13,404 nt of DNA from Methyloprofundus sp. (GCA_030636485.1 DAOVWV010000016.1:1-13404); one strand, 5' to 3'. Shown: positions 1 to 6,772, counted from the first letter of the stretch. The notes: a model not told the origin generated them from the sequence alone. Program-made: numbers and translations.

Positions 1-439
1 CGCCTTCAACGTTCATCATAGTGTGAACGTGCCAGTCACCTGGACGACGTGCTTTTAAAAGTACTTTAAACTCATAAGTTTCGCCAAGTTCCAAAGTAAC
101 TGAACGAGGTACTAGTTGACCACCAATCCAAGAACCTGCACGAATAAATACAGGGCCCGGAATACCGATGTTCAAGAAAGATACTTCAGGCTTATCAACA
201 GTTTCAGGCCAACCCGCGAAAACGTGGAATTTACCAGAAATTGTCATTGTATCGTTAATTGCAACTTCATCTTTTGACCAGTCAAGATCAAACCAGTGAA
301 TAGTACGCATACGCATAAACGCTGCTTGAGACTTTTCACCATGTGCAGATGCTGTAGGCGTGTAGAACATCGCAGATGTTACAGCCAATAGCAATGCGAC
401 AAATGATAGCTTAGCTATTTTGTCTTTTATTGTTTTCAT
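1..439 (-). CDS. pmoB: PmoB, particulate methane monooxygenase subunit B (5' part only)
   Basis: This is the N-terminal part of the large, mostly periplasmic pMMO subunit; 146 complete codons are present and the gene runs off the left edge. The start is the ATG at 439-437, preceded by GGAGGAG at 450-444. A signal peptide (Lys-rich start, hydrophobic residues 11-24, cleavage after ASA at 30-32) leaves His33 as the first mature residue. The translation shows H33, H48, H72 and the pair H137/H139 in GDWHVH. H33, H137 and H139 are the known copper ligands of Methylococcus capsulatus PmoB, and the numbering matches. All six Arg codons seen are CGT and most Gly codons are GGT, which suggests very high expression. 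It is the last gene of the pmoCAB operon and is 82 bases downstream of pmoA. Identification is secure; the cupredoxin domains and C-terminal half cannot be judged. Confidence 0.97.
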   Translation of the reverse strand, partial: MKTIKDKIAKLSFVALLLAVTSAMFYTPTASAHGEKSQAAFMRMRTIHWFDLDWSKDEVAINDTMTISGKFHVFAGWPETVDKPEVSFLNIGIPGPVFIRAGSWIGGQLVPRSVTLELGETYEFKVLLKARRPGDWHVHTMMNVEG

Positions 440-521
440 ATATCTCCTCCAAACTAGAGAAATTTATTTTCGTTATTATTTTAATAAATCAAAAAACCTT
501 TATAGATTCTTTAAACTACTA

Positions 522-1271
522 TTACATTCCTTCGCCATCAATGAAGTCAGTTTTTGCAAACCAACGACCGAAGTAATGCCACAAGAAGTAAATAATAATA
601 CAAACGAAAGCTGAGAAGAACGCAGATACTGGAGCAACGTCTTTACCGAATGTTCTTAGTGTTCCTTTTTCTACCATTCTAATGTACTCAGGAGTACCAG
701 TACGTACGTAGTGGTAACCTTGTAAATCAGCAAGAGTAAACATCATACCGTTGTATTCAACAGGTACGTGTAAAGGAGCAATAATTGGCCAGTTACCTGG
801 GTAAAATACTAAGCCCCATGCCATACCACCAACAACAGCTGTTAATACAAAGCTGCTAGAAAGCATTAGCACAACATCAAGAAGAATAGCACCAGGAACT
901 AGGTTAGAAGGGAAACAGAAGTTTACTGGGAAGTAAGTCCAACCCCAGAAGTTTAAATATCTGTTAATCCACTCACCTAGCATAAGAGCTAGAACACAAA
1001 CTACCGCTCCAAAAGGAAGACGGTAACGGAACCATAAACATGCTTGAACTGCAGCAGGGAAAGTGATTGATACGATTGGCGCTACAGTTACCCATAAACG
1101 TCTATCTTTCCAATCTGTCCAGAAATCCCAGTCACCACCAGTTAACATGTAGTGAATATGATATCCACCAAGTACAACAGTGAATAATGTAAAGAGAATC
1201 ATCCAGTCTAACGTACGTGAAACTTGAACCGCTTCAGCACGAGAGCGTACAGCTGATTGAGATGCACTCAT
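522..1271 (-). CDS. pmoA: PmoA, particulate methane monooxygenase subunit A
   Basis: This 249-residue integral membrane subunit of pMMO, which oxidises methane to methanol, is close to the usual length of about 247. It is strongly hydrophobic, with several transmembrane segments between roughly residues 22 and 235. Diagnostic stretches are GDWDFW near residue 46 (the region targeted by standard pmoA primers), WKDRRLWVT, LGEWINRYLNFWGWTYFP, YPGNWPIIAPLHVPVEYNG and VRTGTPEYIRMVEKGTLRTFG. These match type I methanotroph PmoA rather than the more divergent PxmA. The start is fixed by GGAGG at 1283-1279, seven bases before the ATG. It lies between pmoC (116-base gap holding a long hairpin) and pmoB. 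Ammonia monooxygenase AmoA is homologous, but the sequence and genomic setting favour methane oxidation. Confidence 0.97.
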   Translation of the reverse strand: MSASQSAVRSRAEAVQVSRTLDWMILFTLFTVVLGGYHIHYMLTGGDWDFWTDWKDRRLWVTVAPIVSITFPAAVQACLWFRYRLPFGAVVCVLALMLGEWINRYLNFWGWTYFPVNFCFPSNLVPGAILLDVVLMLSSSFVLTAVVGGMAWGLVFYPGNWPIIAPLHVPVEYNGMMFTLADLQGYHYVRTGTPEYIRMVEKGTLRTFGKDVAPVSAFFSAFVCIIIYFLWHYFGRWFAKTDFIDGEGM

Positions 1272-1310
1272 TCGCTTACCTCCAAAAAAATTATTTTTAT
1301 TATCATTATC

Positions 1311-1350
1311 TCTCTTTCATCTTGCCATCCGTAAATGGCAAGAAAGGAGA
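1311..1350 (-). promoter_or_regulatory. Long hairpin between pmoC and pmoA (possible processing or attenuation site)
   Basis: On the minus strand an imperfect stem-loop sits 37 bases after the pmoC stop. The core is CTTGCCAT and ATGGCAAG (8 bp) around a 6-base loop. It is extended outward by TTT/AAA and TCTC/GAGA, with a bulged C on one arm and a bulged ATG on the other, giving about 15 bp in all. No U-run follows directly; the next T-run comes about 20 bases later, just before the pmoA ribosome binding site. I therefore read it as an RNA processing or stabilising structure, or a leaky attenuator, rather than a full terminator. The hairpin itself is directly visible; the function is inferred. 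Confidence 0.6.
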
Positions 1351-1387
1351 TAACAAGTTTTTACTACATTTTAAAGCTAGCTTTATA

Positions 1388-2140
1388 TTAAGCTAAGTCT
1401 TTTTTAAGTAGTTTAGTTAAAGCATTTACTTCAGTATTTACAACACCCATTACAGCAAGAGTCGCCCATCCGAAGAATACAAACCCGTAATGTAAAGGAG
1501 CTACAAATAACTCTTCCATAAACCAGAAAGTGTGTCCCCACTCATTCAAGCCAACGTTTGGTAGAATCATGAAAGGACCCAATACTGAGATCATGTACAT
1601 TAAAGATAAACCTTCGCTATAAGCAGGCAATCTTGTTTTAGCATATAAGAAAGAAGATACACCAGTAATGATGTAAATTGGGTATGCTAAATAGAACTCA
1701 ATGATATGACTAGGTGTAAAATCAGTATCACGAACAATAGTTTGATGCCATGTGCCATCTTGCTCAGTGAAGTATGAAGCACCCCAGTATACAGCCCAAC
1801 CGTACATGCATAACCAAGTCCAGTGAGTCATATGTCTTCTTAGCTCTTCACGTGGAGTGATAGACATCACTTTACGATCACGAGTTTTCCAGATATAACC
1901 CCAAAGACCACAAGCAATTACAACTTCTGCAACTAGCTCGATGTACAACATATTCATCCAGTATGTTTCGAATTCTGGTGCAAATGAGTCTAAACCAGCA
2001 GACCATCCGTAAACACCTTCATACCAACGAATAAATGAATAAAAAACCAAGTAAAGCGTTAAACCTGCAAAAAGGTTAACTTTATTTAGTAGTGGAGCCT
2101 CTGAAACATCAGCTTTCACTGAATCAGTAGTAGCAGCCAT
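1388..2140 (-). CDS. pmoC: PmoC, particulate methane monooxygenase subunit C
   Basis: First gene of the pmo operon, encoding the 250-residue membrane subunit C. It is hydrophobic throughout, with about six transmembrane segments after a polar N-terminus of about 20 residues. The family copper-binding set is intact: D128, H132 and H145, with the D-x3-H-x12-H spacing seen for D156/H160/H173 in Methylococcus capsulatus PmoC. Nearby conserved stretches include RDTDFTPSHIIEFYLAYPIY and the C-terminal block GPFMILPNVGLNEWGHTFWFMEE. The start is certain: AGGAGG at 2151-2146 lies five bases before the ATG. A sigma70-like promoter and two hairpins lie upstream. The gene is complete, with no sign of truncation. 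Confidence 0.97.
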   Translation of the reverse strand: MAATTDSVKADVSEAPLLNKVNLFAGLTLYLVFYSFIRWYEGVYGWSAGLDSFAPEFETYWMNMLYIELVAEVVIACGLWGYIWKTRDRKVMSITPREELRRHMTHWTWLCMYGWAVYWGASYFTEQDGTWHQTIVRDTDFTPSHIIEFYLAYPIYIITGVSSFLYAKTRLPAYSEGLSLMYMISVLGPFMILPNVGLNEWGHTFWFMEELFVAPLHYGFVFFGWATLAVMGVVNTEVNALTKLLKKDLA

Positions 2141-2151
2141 TATTACCTCCT
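2138..2151 (-). promoter_or_regulatory. Strong ribosome binding site of pmoC
   Basis: AGGAGG followed by five bases and the ATG gives a near-perfect Shine-Dalgarno sequence and optimal spacing. pmoA and pmoB have equally strong GGAGG sites, unlike most other genes in this window, which fits the very high translation expected for pMMO. Confidence 0.85.
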
Positions 2152-2169
2152 AAAAGTAAATATATTTAC

Positions 2170-2190
2170 CTTTCGGTATAAAACCGAAAG
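2170..2190 (-). promoter_or_regulatory. Perfect 8-bp hairpin in the pmoC leader
   Basis: CTTTCGGT and ACCGAAAG are perfect inverted repeats separated by a 5-base loop, lying in the untranslated leader about 18 bases upstream of the pmoC Shine-Dalgarno sequence. It is too far from the ribosome binding site to mask it. A role in mRNA stability or as a protein-binding site is inference. No T-run follows, so it is not an intrinsic terminator. Confidence 0.6.
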
Positions 2191-2205
2191 CATTAAACAT
2201 CCTGT

Positions 2206-2219
2206 CATATCACATATCA
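2206..2219. repeat. Tandem 7-bp repeat in the pmo leader
   Basis: Two copies of CATATCA stand head to tail on the plus strand (TGATATG twice on the minus strand). They lie downstream of the predicted pmo transcription start and upstream of the leader hairpin. Directly repeated heptamers can be regulator sites, but the sequence is AT-rich and a chance repeat is possible. Confidence 0.4.
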
Positions 2220-2225
2220 TGATAA

Positions 2226-2243
2226 CACTCATCCATTTGAGTG
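2226..2243 (-). promoter_or_regulatory. Inverted repeat at the predicted pmo transcription start
   Basis: CACTCA and TGAGTG on the minus strand flank a 6-base spacer. The first arm begins seven bases after the predicted -10 box, at about +1. In RNA this would be a hairpin at the extreme 5' end of the pmo message, a known way of protecting mRNA from RNase E and RppH. In DNA it could be an operator overlapping the start site. The inverted repeat is directly seen; its role is inferred. Confidence 0.5.
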
Positions 2244-2249
2244 ATGAAT

Positions 2250-2277
2250 AGTTTATCAACTTTATGCATCATGTCAA
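2250..2277 (-). promoter_or_regulatory. Predicted sigma70-type promoter of pmoCAB
   Basis: On the minus strand a consensus -35 box TTGACA (2277-2272) is followed after 16 bases by TAAACT (2255-2250), a 4/6 match to the -10 box preceded by an extended-10 TG. The predicted start is near 2243, giving a leader of about 100 bases before pmoC. Sigma70-type promoters upstream of pmoC are known from other methanotrophs. No convincing sigma54 site (GG-N10-GC) was seen upstream. Confidence 0.65.
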
Positions 2278-2455
2278 GTCAATCTACACCCAAAGCCATA
2301 TTGAGTCGATACTTTCATTGTATATCTATGATTTTACAACCTTTAAAGAGACAAAAAACTTTTCTCTTTTTTGCACACACCCAGCCTTCAGTGTCTATTA
2401 AGTTGACATATAGCTTCTGCCACCTATCTATCAGCATATCTCATGCTTATTTTTC

Positions 2456-2464
2456 TGTTAGAAT
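2456..2464 (+). promoter_or_regulatory. Possible extended -10 promoter for the orphan gene at 2504
   Basis: TGTTAGAAT on the plus strand is a TGn extension followed by TAGAAT, a 5/6 match to the -10 consensus. No good -35 box lies at the usual distance. The predicted start near 2471 would leave about 33 bases before the ATG at 2504. This rests on a single element. Confidence 0.4.
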
Positions 2465-2503
2465 AAACAACTTTCCAAACTCTATATACTATTTATTTTA
2501 GCT

Positions 2504-2944
2504 ATGCAAAAAAAATTATTACCGCTTATTTTTATAGCTGGTCTTATTGCTTTAATCCTCTTTCAAAATAAAGCCATCATGCCTCTTATGAAAGAAATTG
2601 CCGCATCTGGCATCTTTTTAGAGGACTCAGGTGATGAAGGCAGCAGGGTTGCCACTGCAACTAACATGACAAATTATGCATTTATTCAATGCAATAAAGA
2701 AGTGAGAGATGAGATAGACAGCGAAATAAACATTACATTCCCTACTGAACCATTACAATCATGGACATTAGGTAACTATAAATATATTGTTAATGCTGAA
2801 ATTGAGATGATTGCTGCAGATGGAACGTCTTTATTTAGAAAATACGCTTGTTCCATTCAGTATGATGAAGGTTCCGATATGGAAGGCGTAATGGACTCTG
2901 ACAATTGGACAATGAATGGCTTGTCCGGAATTTCTGACATATAG
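2504..2944 (+). CDS. Small secreted or membrane-anchored protein of unknown function
   Basis: I do not recognise this 146-residue protein. It is the only plausible plus-strand gene here and is divergent from pmoC. It begins with a short basic segment (KK at 3-4) and a hydrophobic stretch at about residues 6-20, which looks like an uncleaved signal anchor; no lipobox or clear cleavage site follows. The rest is hydrophilic and acidic, with alternating segments that suggest beta structure (residues 90-120) and an Asp/Glu/Met-rich tail. Two cysteines, C63 and C116, could pair if the domain lies in the periplasm. The sequence before the ATG has no good Shine-Dalgarno motif, so expression may be low. 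Type IV pilin-like is unlikely because there is no prepilin peptidase motif. The protein looks real from its composition and its promoter-like upstream sequence, but the function is open. Confidence 0.65.
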   Translation: MQKKLLPLIFIAGLIALILFQNKAIMPLMKEIAASGIFLEDSGDEGSRVATATNMTNYAFIQCNKEVRDEIDSEINITFPTEPLQSWTLGNYKYIVNAEIEMIAADGTSLFRKYACSIQYDEGSDMEGVMDSDNWTMNGLSGISDI

Positions 2945-2954
2945 ATCGCTTTGT

Positions 2955-2979
2955 GAGTGATGCATTAAACACATCACTC
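2955..2979. terminator. Possible hairpin between convergent genes
   Basis: GAGTGATG and CATCACTC form a perfect 8-bp stem around a 9-base loop, 11 bases after the stop of the plus-strand orphan gene and in the convergent gap with ald. There is no T-run on either side, so if it ends transcription it is not a canonical intrinsic terminator. Confidence 0.45.
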
Positions 2980-2998
2980 CCGCTTAATCTAAAATAAC

Positions 2999-3021
2999 GG
3001 GGAACTGCGGTACCCATCCCC
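2999..3021 (-). terminator. Weak terminator-like hairpin downstream of ald
   Basis: On the minus strand GGGGA and TCCCC flank a 13-base interior and are followed by GTTATTTTA. It starts 13 bases after the ald stop. The short stem and poor T-run make this a weak call. Confidence 0.3.
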
Positions 3022-3033
3022 ACCTGAAAGTAG

Positions 3034-4104
3034 TTACAATCCCATATTCAATGCCACATTTTCATTGAAAATATTTGCATTGTGTATATTTACCGCCCCT
3101 TTATACTGTGACATAAAGCGCGTCAACCCCTGGCCTACCAGAAAATGAATGTATACTAACGAGACCGAGCATAACGCTATCGTAGCTGTGCGCGGATACG
3201 CACCTGGCATATTTGCCACACAGTAGTGTGTTACGCCATGCTGGATATAAACTGGGGCATTGTGTGTCGTTGCTTTTGATGTTTCAATGCAGCCCCCCTG
3301 ATCAATACTGACATCCACTATCACAGTCCCCCTTCCCATCTTCTTTATCATAGCCTCCGTCACAACATGAGGCGCTTTCTGCCCTACTCTTAAAACAGAC
3401 CCAATAACCAGATCTGCATCTAAACTATGTCTGGCAATCGTTTTTTCCTCTGAATAAAGAGACTCCACGCCCTCCAACTCTCCTGACATCGGCAAGCCAA
3501 CCTTTTCCTTATCCAAGCCGGCCAAAAATACATTTGCCCCAATGCCATTCAAGGTTCGTGCTGCATGCAGCCCCACGACCCCATCACCGATAATAAGAGC
3601 TTTACCATGCTTCTGTCCTAGCACTTTTCCTAACTGTACTCCATTCCCTTGATTAAACCTTGCCAAATAATAGCTGCCCACCAAAGCTGCCATATTTCCT
3701 GCAATTGCACTCATTGGTGCCAATATAGGCAAACGCCCTTCCTCATCCTCTAAGGTTTCATATGCAATCGCCGTTGTACCACTGTTTAGCAATCGGTATG
3801 TAAGCTCTTTCTCTACTCCAGCCAAATGTAAAAAGGTGAAGATAATCTGACCTTGCAAATAATCATATTCTGAGCTCAATGGCTCTTTAACTTTAACAAC
3901 CAGTTGTGCACCCCACGCTTCAGCAACTGAAACAATCCTCGCACCACCGTTCAAATATTCAATATCAGAAAATCCCGAACCCAAACCTGCACCCGTTTCA
4001 ATTAAAACCTCATGCCCAGCCCTAACAAGCTCCGCAGCACCCGATGGCATTAAGGCCACTCTATATTCCTGCCCCTTAATTTCCTTAGGTATGCCAATAA
4101 TCAC
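3034..4104 (-). CDS. ald: Alanine dehydrogenase
   Basis: NAD-dependent alanine dehydrogenase interconverts L-alanine and pyruvate plus ammonia, a route of ammonia assimilation or alanine breakdown. The 356 residues cover the family (usually about 371) from MIIGIPKEIKGQEYRVALMP to the C-terminal ALNMGL. Visible landmarks are R15, the KVKEP catalytic lysine region near residue 74, LHLA with the catalytic histidine near residue 93, the Rossmann motif GDGVVG near residue 174, VDVSIDQGGC, and HGVTHYCVANMPGAYPRT. The start is GTG at 4104, matching the family N-terminus exactly, with AAGG seven bases upstream overlapping the glk stop. It is the last gene of the hemE-copG-glk-ald unit, nine bases after glk. 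The related transhydrogenase alpha subunit is less likely because length and signature fit Ald. Confidence 0.92.
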   Translation of the reverse strand: MIIGIPKEIKGQEYRVALMPSGAAELVRAGHEVLIETGAGLGSGFSDIEYLNGGARIVSVAEAWGAQLVVKVKEPLSSEYDYLQGQIIFTFLHLAGVEKELTYRLLNSGTTAIAYETLEDEEGRLPILAPMSAIAGNMAALVGSYYLARFNQGNGVQLGKVLGQKHGKALIIGDGVVGLHAARTLNGIGANVFLAGLDKEKVGLPMSGELEGVESLYSEEKTIARHSLDADLVIGSVLRVGQKAPHVVTEAMIKKMGRGTVIVDVSIDQGGCIETSKATTHNAPVYIQHGVTHYCVANMPGAYPRTATIALCSVSLVYIHFLVGQGLTRFMSQYKGAVNIHNANIFNENVALNMGL

Positions 4105-4113
4105 TCGCTTGCC

Positions 4114-5136
4114 TTATTGTTCATCAGCTGAACCAAGCAATCTGGATTCATTTTTTTCTGCATAACGCGCATAGGCTAGAGCACCTGATAAAACAATCTG
4201 CTCATCCATACAAACTCGAACCGGAATATTTTGCAATAACGCTTGATAACGCCCCTTATTTAGAAACGCATCCATAAAATACGGCTGCTTTATTGCAGCT
4301 AATAATTTCGGCGTAATGCCCCCCGCTAAAACCACTCCCGCATAAGGCAAACACTTAAGCGCTAAATTAGCAGCTTCAGCGGCATAAATCTGACAAAATA
4401 ATCTGACAGCCTGTTTACATATCGGGTCTGTTTCAGCTAGCCCCGCACTTCCTATAACGGCCGCTGGGTCAGATATAGCCATTTTTGCTTCTATCTGCTC
4501 ACTTATCGGCATATCAGCCAAAGATTTCAGGTATTGATAAATATTACACAAGCCCTCTCCCGAAACCAGACGCTCATAACTTACATGTCCCAGATATTTA
4601 GCTCTTAAAAAAACCAGCAATTTATCCTGCTCTTCGTTTTGTGGAGCAAAATCGGCATGCCCTCCCTCAGTAGCAACCGCCGTCACATTGTCACCCCCTG
4701 TGATTAACATGGCCTCACCAAGCCCGGTGCCAGCAGACAGTATTGCAATATTTCCTTGCTTTGGAGTGGCTTCAGGATTTATGTCTAAAAACTTATCTTC
4801 ATCTAAATACCTAATCCCCCATGCTGTCGCCTCAAGGTCATTCAACAAGTACACATCACCAACTTTAGTCGCCTCCTGTATGTCAGAAACACTCAAACTC
4901 CAGGATAAATTAGTAATATGACAAACGCCATCCACTACCGGACCGGCTACACCGGCACAAACACAGGTCACTTGCGCATAAATTTTCTGACCGGCAAAAT
5001 CAGTTAAAATTGCTGCAATACTTTGAAATGCCGAGCTTTGGTATTTTTTTTCTTTACATACACGCCACTCACCTTCTTGCTCCCTATATAAGGCAACAAG
5101 CGTCTTTGTACCACCAACATCAATTGCAAGTATCAT
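4114..5136 (-). CDS. glk: Glucokinase
   Basis: ATP-dependent glucokinase of the proteobacterial Glk family converts glucose to glucose 6-phosphate in the cytoplasm. The 340 residues are slightly longer than E. coli Glk (321). The phosphate-binding motif DVGGTKT is at residues 6-12. N99 and the catalytic base D100 are in LLNDLEATAWG. The second nucleotide motif GTGLGEA lies near 136-142, E157 and H160 in EGGHADFAP, the YERLVSGEGL segment near 187-196, and VLAGGITPK near 270. These are the expected sugar and ATP ligands. Only one base separates the preceding copG-like stop from this ATG, so the two are co-transcribed and probably translationally coupled. In a methanotroph, glucose probably comes from internal sucrose or glycogen turnover rather than uptake; that is inference. 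Confidence 0.93.
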   Translation of the reverse strand: MILAIDVGGTKTLVALYREQEGEWRVCKEKKYQSSAFQSIAAILTDFAGQKIYAQVTCVCAGVAGPVVDGVCHITNLSWSLSVSDIQEATKVGDVYLLNDLEATAWGIRYLDEDKFLDINPEATPKQGNIAILSAGTGLGEAMLITGGDNVTAVATEGGHADFAPQNEEQDKLLVFLRAKYLGHVSYERLVSGEGLCNIYQYLKSLADMPISEQIEAKMAISDPAAVIGSAGLAETDPICKQAVRLFCQIYAAEAANLALKCLPYAGVVLAGGITPKLLAAIKQPYFMDAFLNKGRYQALLQNIPVRVCMDEQIVLSGALAYARYAEKNESRLLGSADEQ

Positions 5137-5137
5137 A

Positions 5138-5623
5138 TTAGTATTTATCGTAAGTTTTATAGATTGCTAGCTGCCCGTCTTTATCAAAGGATATCACTTT
5201 AAAAGGAGCCTTCCGATCTCCCATTTCCATTCCCGGTGAGCCAGTCACCATCCCAGGAACAGCCAGCCCTTTTATATTTGCCTTATTTTGCAGCATGCTT
5301 TTAATATCACTTGCCGGCACATGCCCTTCTACCACATAGCCATTGATTATAGCGGTATGACAAGAAGCCAGGGCAGCACTAACAGCATACTTATCTTTGA
5401 CACTCTGAACGTCATCAAGCACATTATCAAGCACCTTAAAATCATGCTTTTTTAGATGTTCCAGCCATTTACTACAACAGCCACAGGTAGGGCTTCGATA
5501 GACGACTATATCCATTTTGCTCTCTTTTAATGCACCAGTAGGTGCATCCCAGGCACTTTGCGCATAGCCGTAATTAGAACCAAAGCCATACATCAATAAT
5601 ATTGTTATTATTTTTTTCATCAT
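5138..5623 (-). CDS. CopG-like periplasmic copper protein (DUF411)
   Basis: This 161-residue protein belongs to the DUF411 family, whose studied member CopG is a periplasmic copper-resistance protein holding a cysteine-bridged copper cluster. A signal peptide covers residues 1-21 or so, ending GYAQS. The core shows YRSPTCGCC (C47, C49, C50), then ASCHTA with C88 and H89, EGHVPA with H101, and the Met-containing GMVTGSPGMEMG loop; these Cys, His and Met residues are the likely metal ligands. Two adjacent ATGs occur. AGGGG directly abuts the first (5623), so the second (5620) has better spacing and may be the true start. It sits five bases after hemE and one base before glk. Its relation to pMMO copper supply is suggested only by location and chemistry. 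Confidence 0.85.
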   Translation of the reverse strand: MMKKIITILLMYGFGSNYGYAQSAWDAPTGALKESKMDIVVYRSPTCGCCSKWLEHLKKHDFKVLDNVLDDVQSVKDKYAVSAALASCHTAIINGYVVEGHVPASDIKSMLQNKANIKGLAVPGMVTGSPGMEMGDRKAPFKVISFDKDGQLAIYKTYDKY

Positions 5624-5628
5624 CCCCT

Positions 5629-6693
5629 CTAGCGGTGATAAGGCCCACTAAAATCATGCACTGCATCAACCATCGCTTTCACATGCTCTGGATTGATGTC
5701 TGGCAGTATTCCATGCCCTAAATTAAACACATGACCTGAACCGTCTCCATATTTTTCAAGTATCGTAGCAACTTTAGCTTTGATAATATCTGGATTTGCA
5801 TACAGCGTAATCGGATCCATATTGCCCTGTAGTGCGACAGAGTCCCCCACTCTAGTTCGCGCCTTGCCTATATCGGTTTGCCAATCCAGACCTAAAGCAT
5901 CATACCCTGTATCAACCATAGACTCTAACCACTGCCCGCCCCCTTTGGTAAATAGAATAGTCGGGATTTTCTGACCCTCATAATTGGTATTCAAGAGTGA
6001 GCGCACTTGCTGTGCATAGCGCAATGAAAACTCCAAATATTCTTCCGTACCTAAAGCACCACCCCAGGTATCAAATAACATAACAGTTTGAGCACCCGCA
6101 GCAATTTGCGCATTTAAATAAGCGGCAACAGATTGCGCCAACTTATCTAGCATTTTATGCATTAAATGTGGCTGTTCATACATTAAGCCTTTCACTTTGG
6201 CAAAATTCTTACTGCTTGCACCTTCAACCATATAAGTTGCAAGTGTCCATGGACTTCCCGAAAAGCCGATTAAAGGCACACGTCCATGCAAGTTTTTTCT
6301 AATAGTACGCACTGCATCCATGACATACTTTAATTCTAATTCAGGATCTGGAATAGGTAAACGCTCAATATCTGCCGCAGTACGTACAGGATGCTCAAAA
6401 CGCGGACCTTCACCTTCTGCAAAAGAAAGCCCCAATCCCATTGCATCGGGAATAGTTAAAATATCAGAAAATAAAATAGCCGCATCAAAATCAAATCGTT
6501 CTAAAGGCTGCAAGGTCACTTCACAAGCTAACTCAGGGTTGGTGCATAAATTCATAAAGCTACCTGCTTCTGCACGTATCTTTCTATATTCCGGCAAATA
6601 ACGCCCCGCTTGACGCATCATCCATACAGGTGTCTTATCCACGGGTTGTTTCAATAACGCACGAATGAACCTATCATTTTTTAAATCACTCAT
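5629..6693 (-). CDS. hemE: Uroporphyrinogen decarboxylase
   Basis: HemE removes four carboxyl groups from uroporphyrinogen III to give coproporphyrinogen III, a cytoplasmic step of haem synthesis. The 354 residues match the usual length. Diagnostic are [16 protein letters not shown] at residues 22-37 (substrate-binding arginines), FSDIL with the essential aspartate D77, [16 protein letters not shown] near 143-158, LFDTWGG, and the C-terminal [16 protein letters not shown]. The start is the ATG at 6693, with AAGG about 11-13 bases upstream in an A-rich leader. It is the first gene of the hemE-copG-glk-ald unit. A 140-base gap containing inverted repeats separates it from aroB. No clear promoter was recognised there. 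Confidence 0.96.
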   Translation of the reverse strand: MSDLKNDRFIRALLKQPVDKTPVWMMRQAGRYLPEYRKIRAEAGSFMNLCTNPELACEVTLQPLERFDFDAAILFSDILTIPDAMGLGLSFAEGEGPRFEHPVRTAADIERLPIPDPELELKYVMDAVRTIRKNLHGRVPLIGFSGSPWTLATYMVEGASSKNFAKVKGLMYEQPHLMHKMLDKLAQSVAAYLNAQIAAGAQTVMLFDTWGGALGTEEYLEFSLRYAQQVRSLLNTNYEGQKIPTILFTKGGGQWLESMVDTGYDALGLDWQTDIGKARTRVGDSVALQGNMDPITLYANPDIIKAKVATILEKYGDGSGHVFNLGHGILPDINPEHVKAMVDAVHDFSGPYHR

Positions 6694-6721
6694 TTTTTCT
6701 TTTTTTCCTTATTATTTAGAG

Positions 6722-6772
6722 CTAACAGCGTAAGACGGGATAAATAAAAGCTGATAGCTTTGTTAGTATCCC
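6722..6772. promoter_or_regulatory. Overlapping inverted repeats in the aroB-hemE gap
   Basis: AAAGCT and AGCTTT form a tight hairpin at 6747-6761, enclosed by GGGATA (6737-6742) and TATCCC (6767-6772). A competing pair, CTAACA (6722-6727) with TGTTAG (6761-6766), would cross the outer stem, so the two folds are alternatives or a pseudoknot. The segment lies 29-79 bases upstream of hemE on the transcribed strand. It could be a weak aroB terminator or a hemE leader element. The stems are short and AT-rich. Confidence 0.35.

Noticed and set aside
522..2140. Ammonia monooxygenase (amoCAB) or the pxmABC paralogue instead of pmo
   Set aside because: The C-A-B order excludes pxmABC, and the PmoA and PmoC sequences read as type I methanotroph pMMO. 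AMO shares the gene order but fits the sequence and AT-rich setting less well.
2345..2369. AAAGAGA/TCTCTTT inverted repeat with a T-run, as a terminator upstream of the pmo promoter
   Set aside because: The stem is entirely weak and the loop long, and no gene on the plus strand ends there; likely chance in A/T-rich sequence.
2403..2430. A perfect TTGACA on the plus strand as the -35 box of the orphan gene
   Set aside because: The best -10 at proper distance (TATCTA, 16-base spacer) matches only half of the consensus; the extended -10 at 2456-2464 is preferred.
2241..2501. An 86-codon plus-strand open frame spanning the pmo control region
   Set aside because: It overlaps the predicted pmo promoter and leader, has no ribosome binding site and a Ser/Ile/Phe/His-rich composition typical of AT-rich noncoding DNA.
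2835..3023. A 62-codon minus-strand frame downstream of ald
   Set aside because: It is antisense to the 3' end of the orphan gene and spans both convergent hairpins; nothing supports coding.
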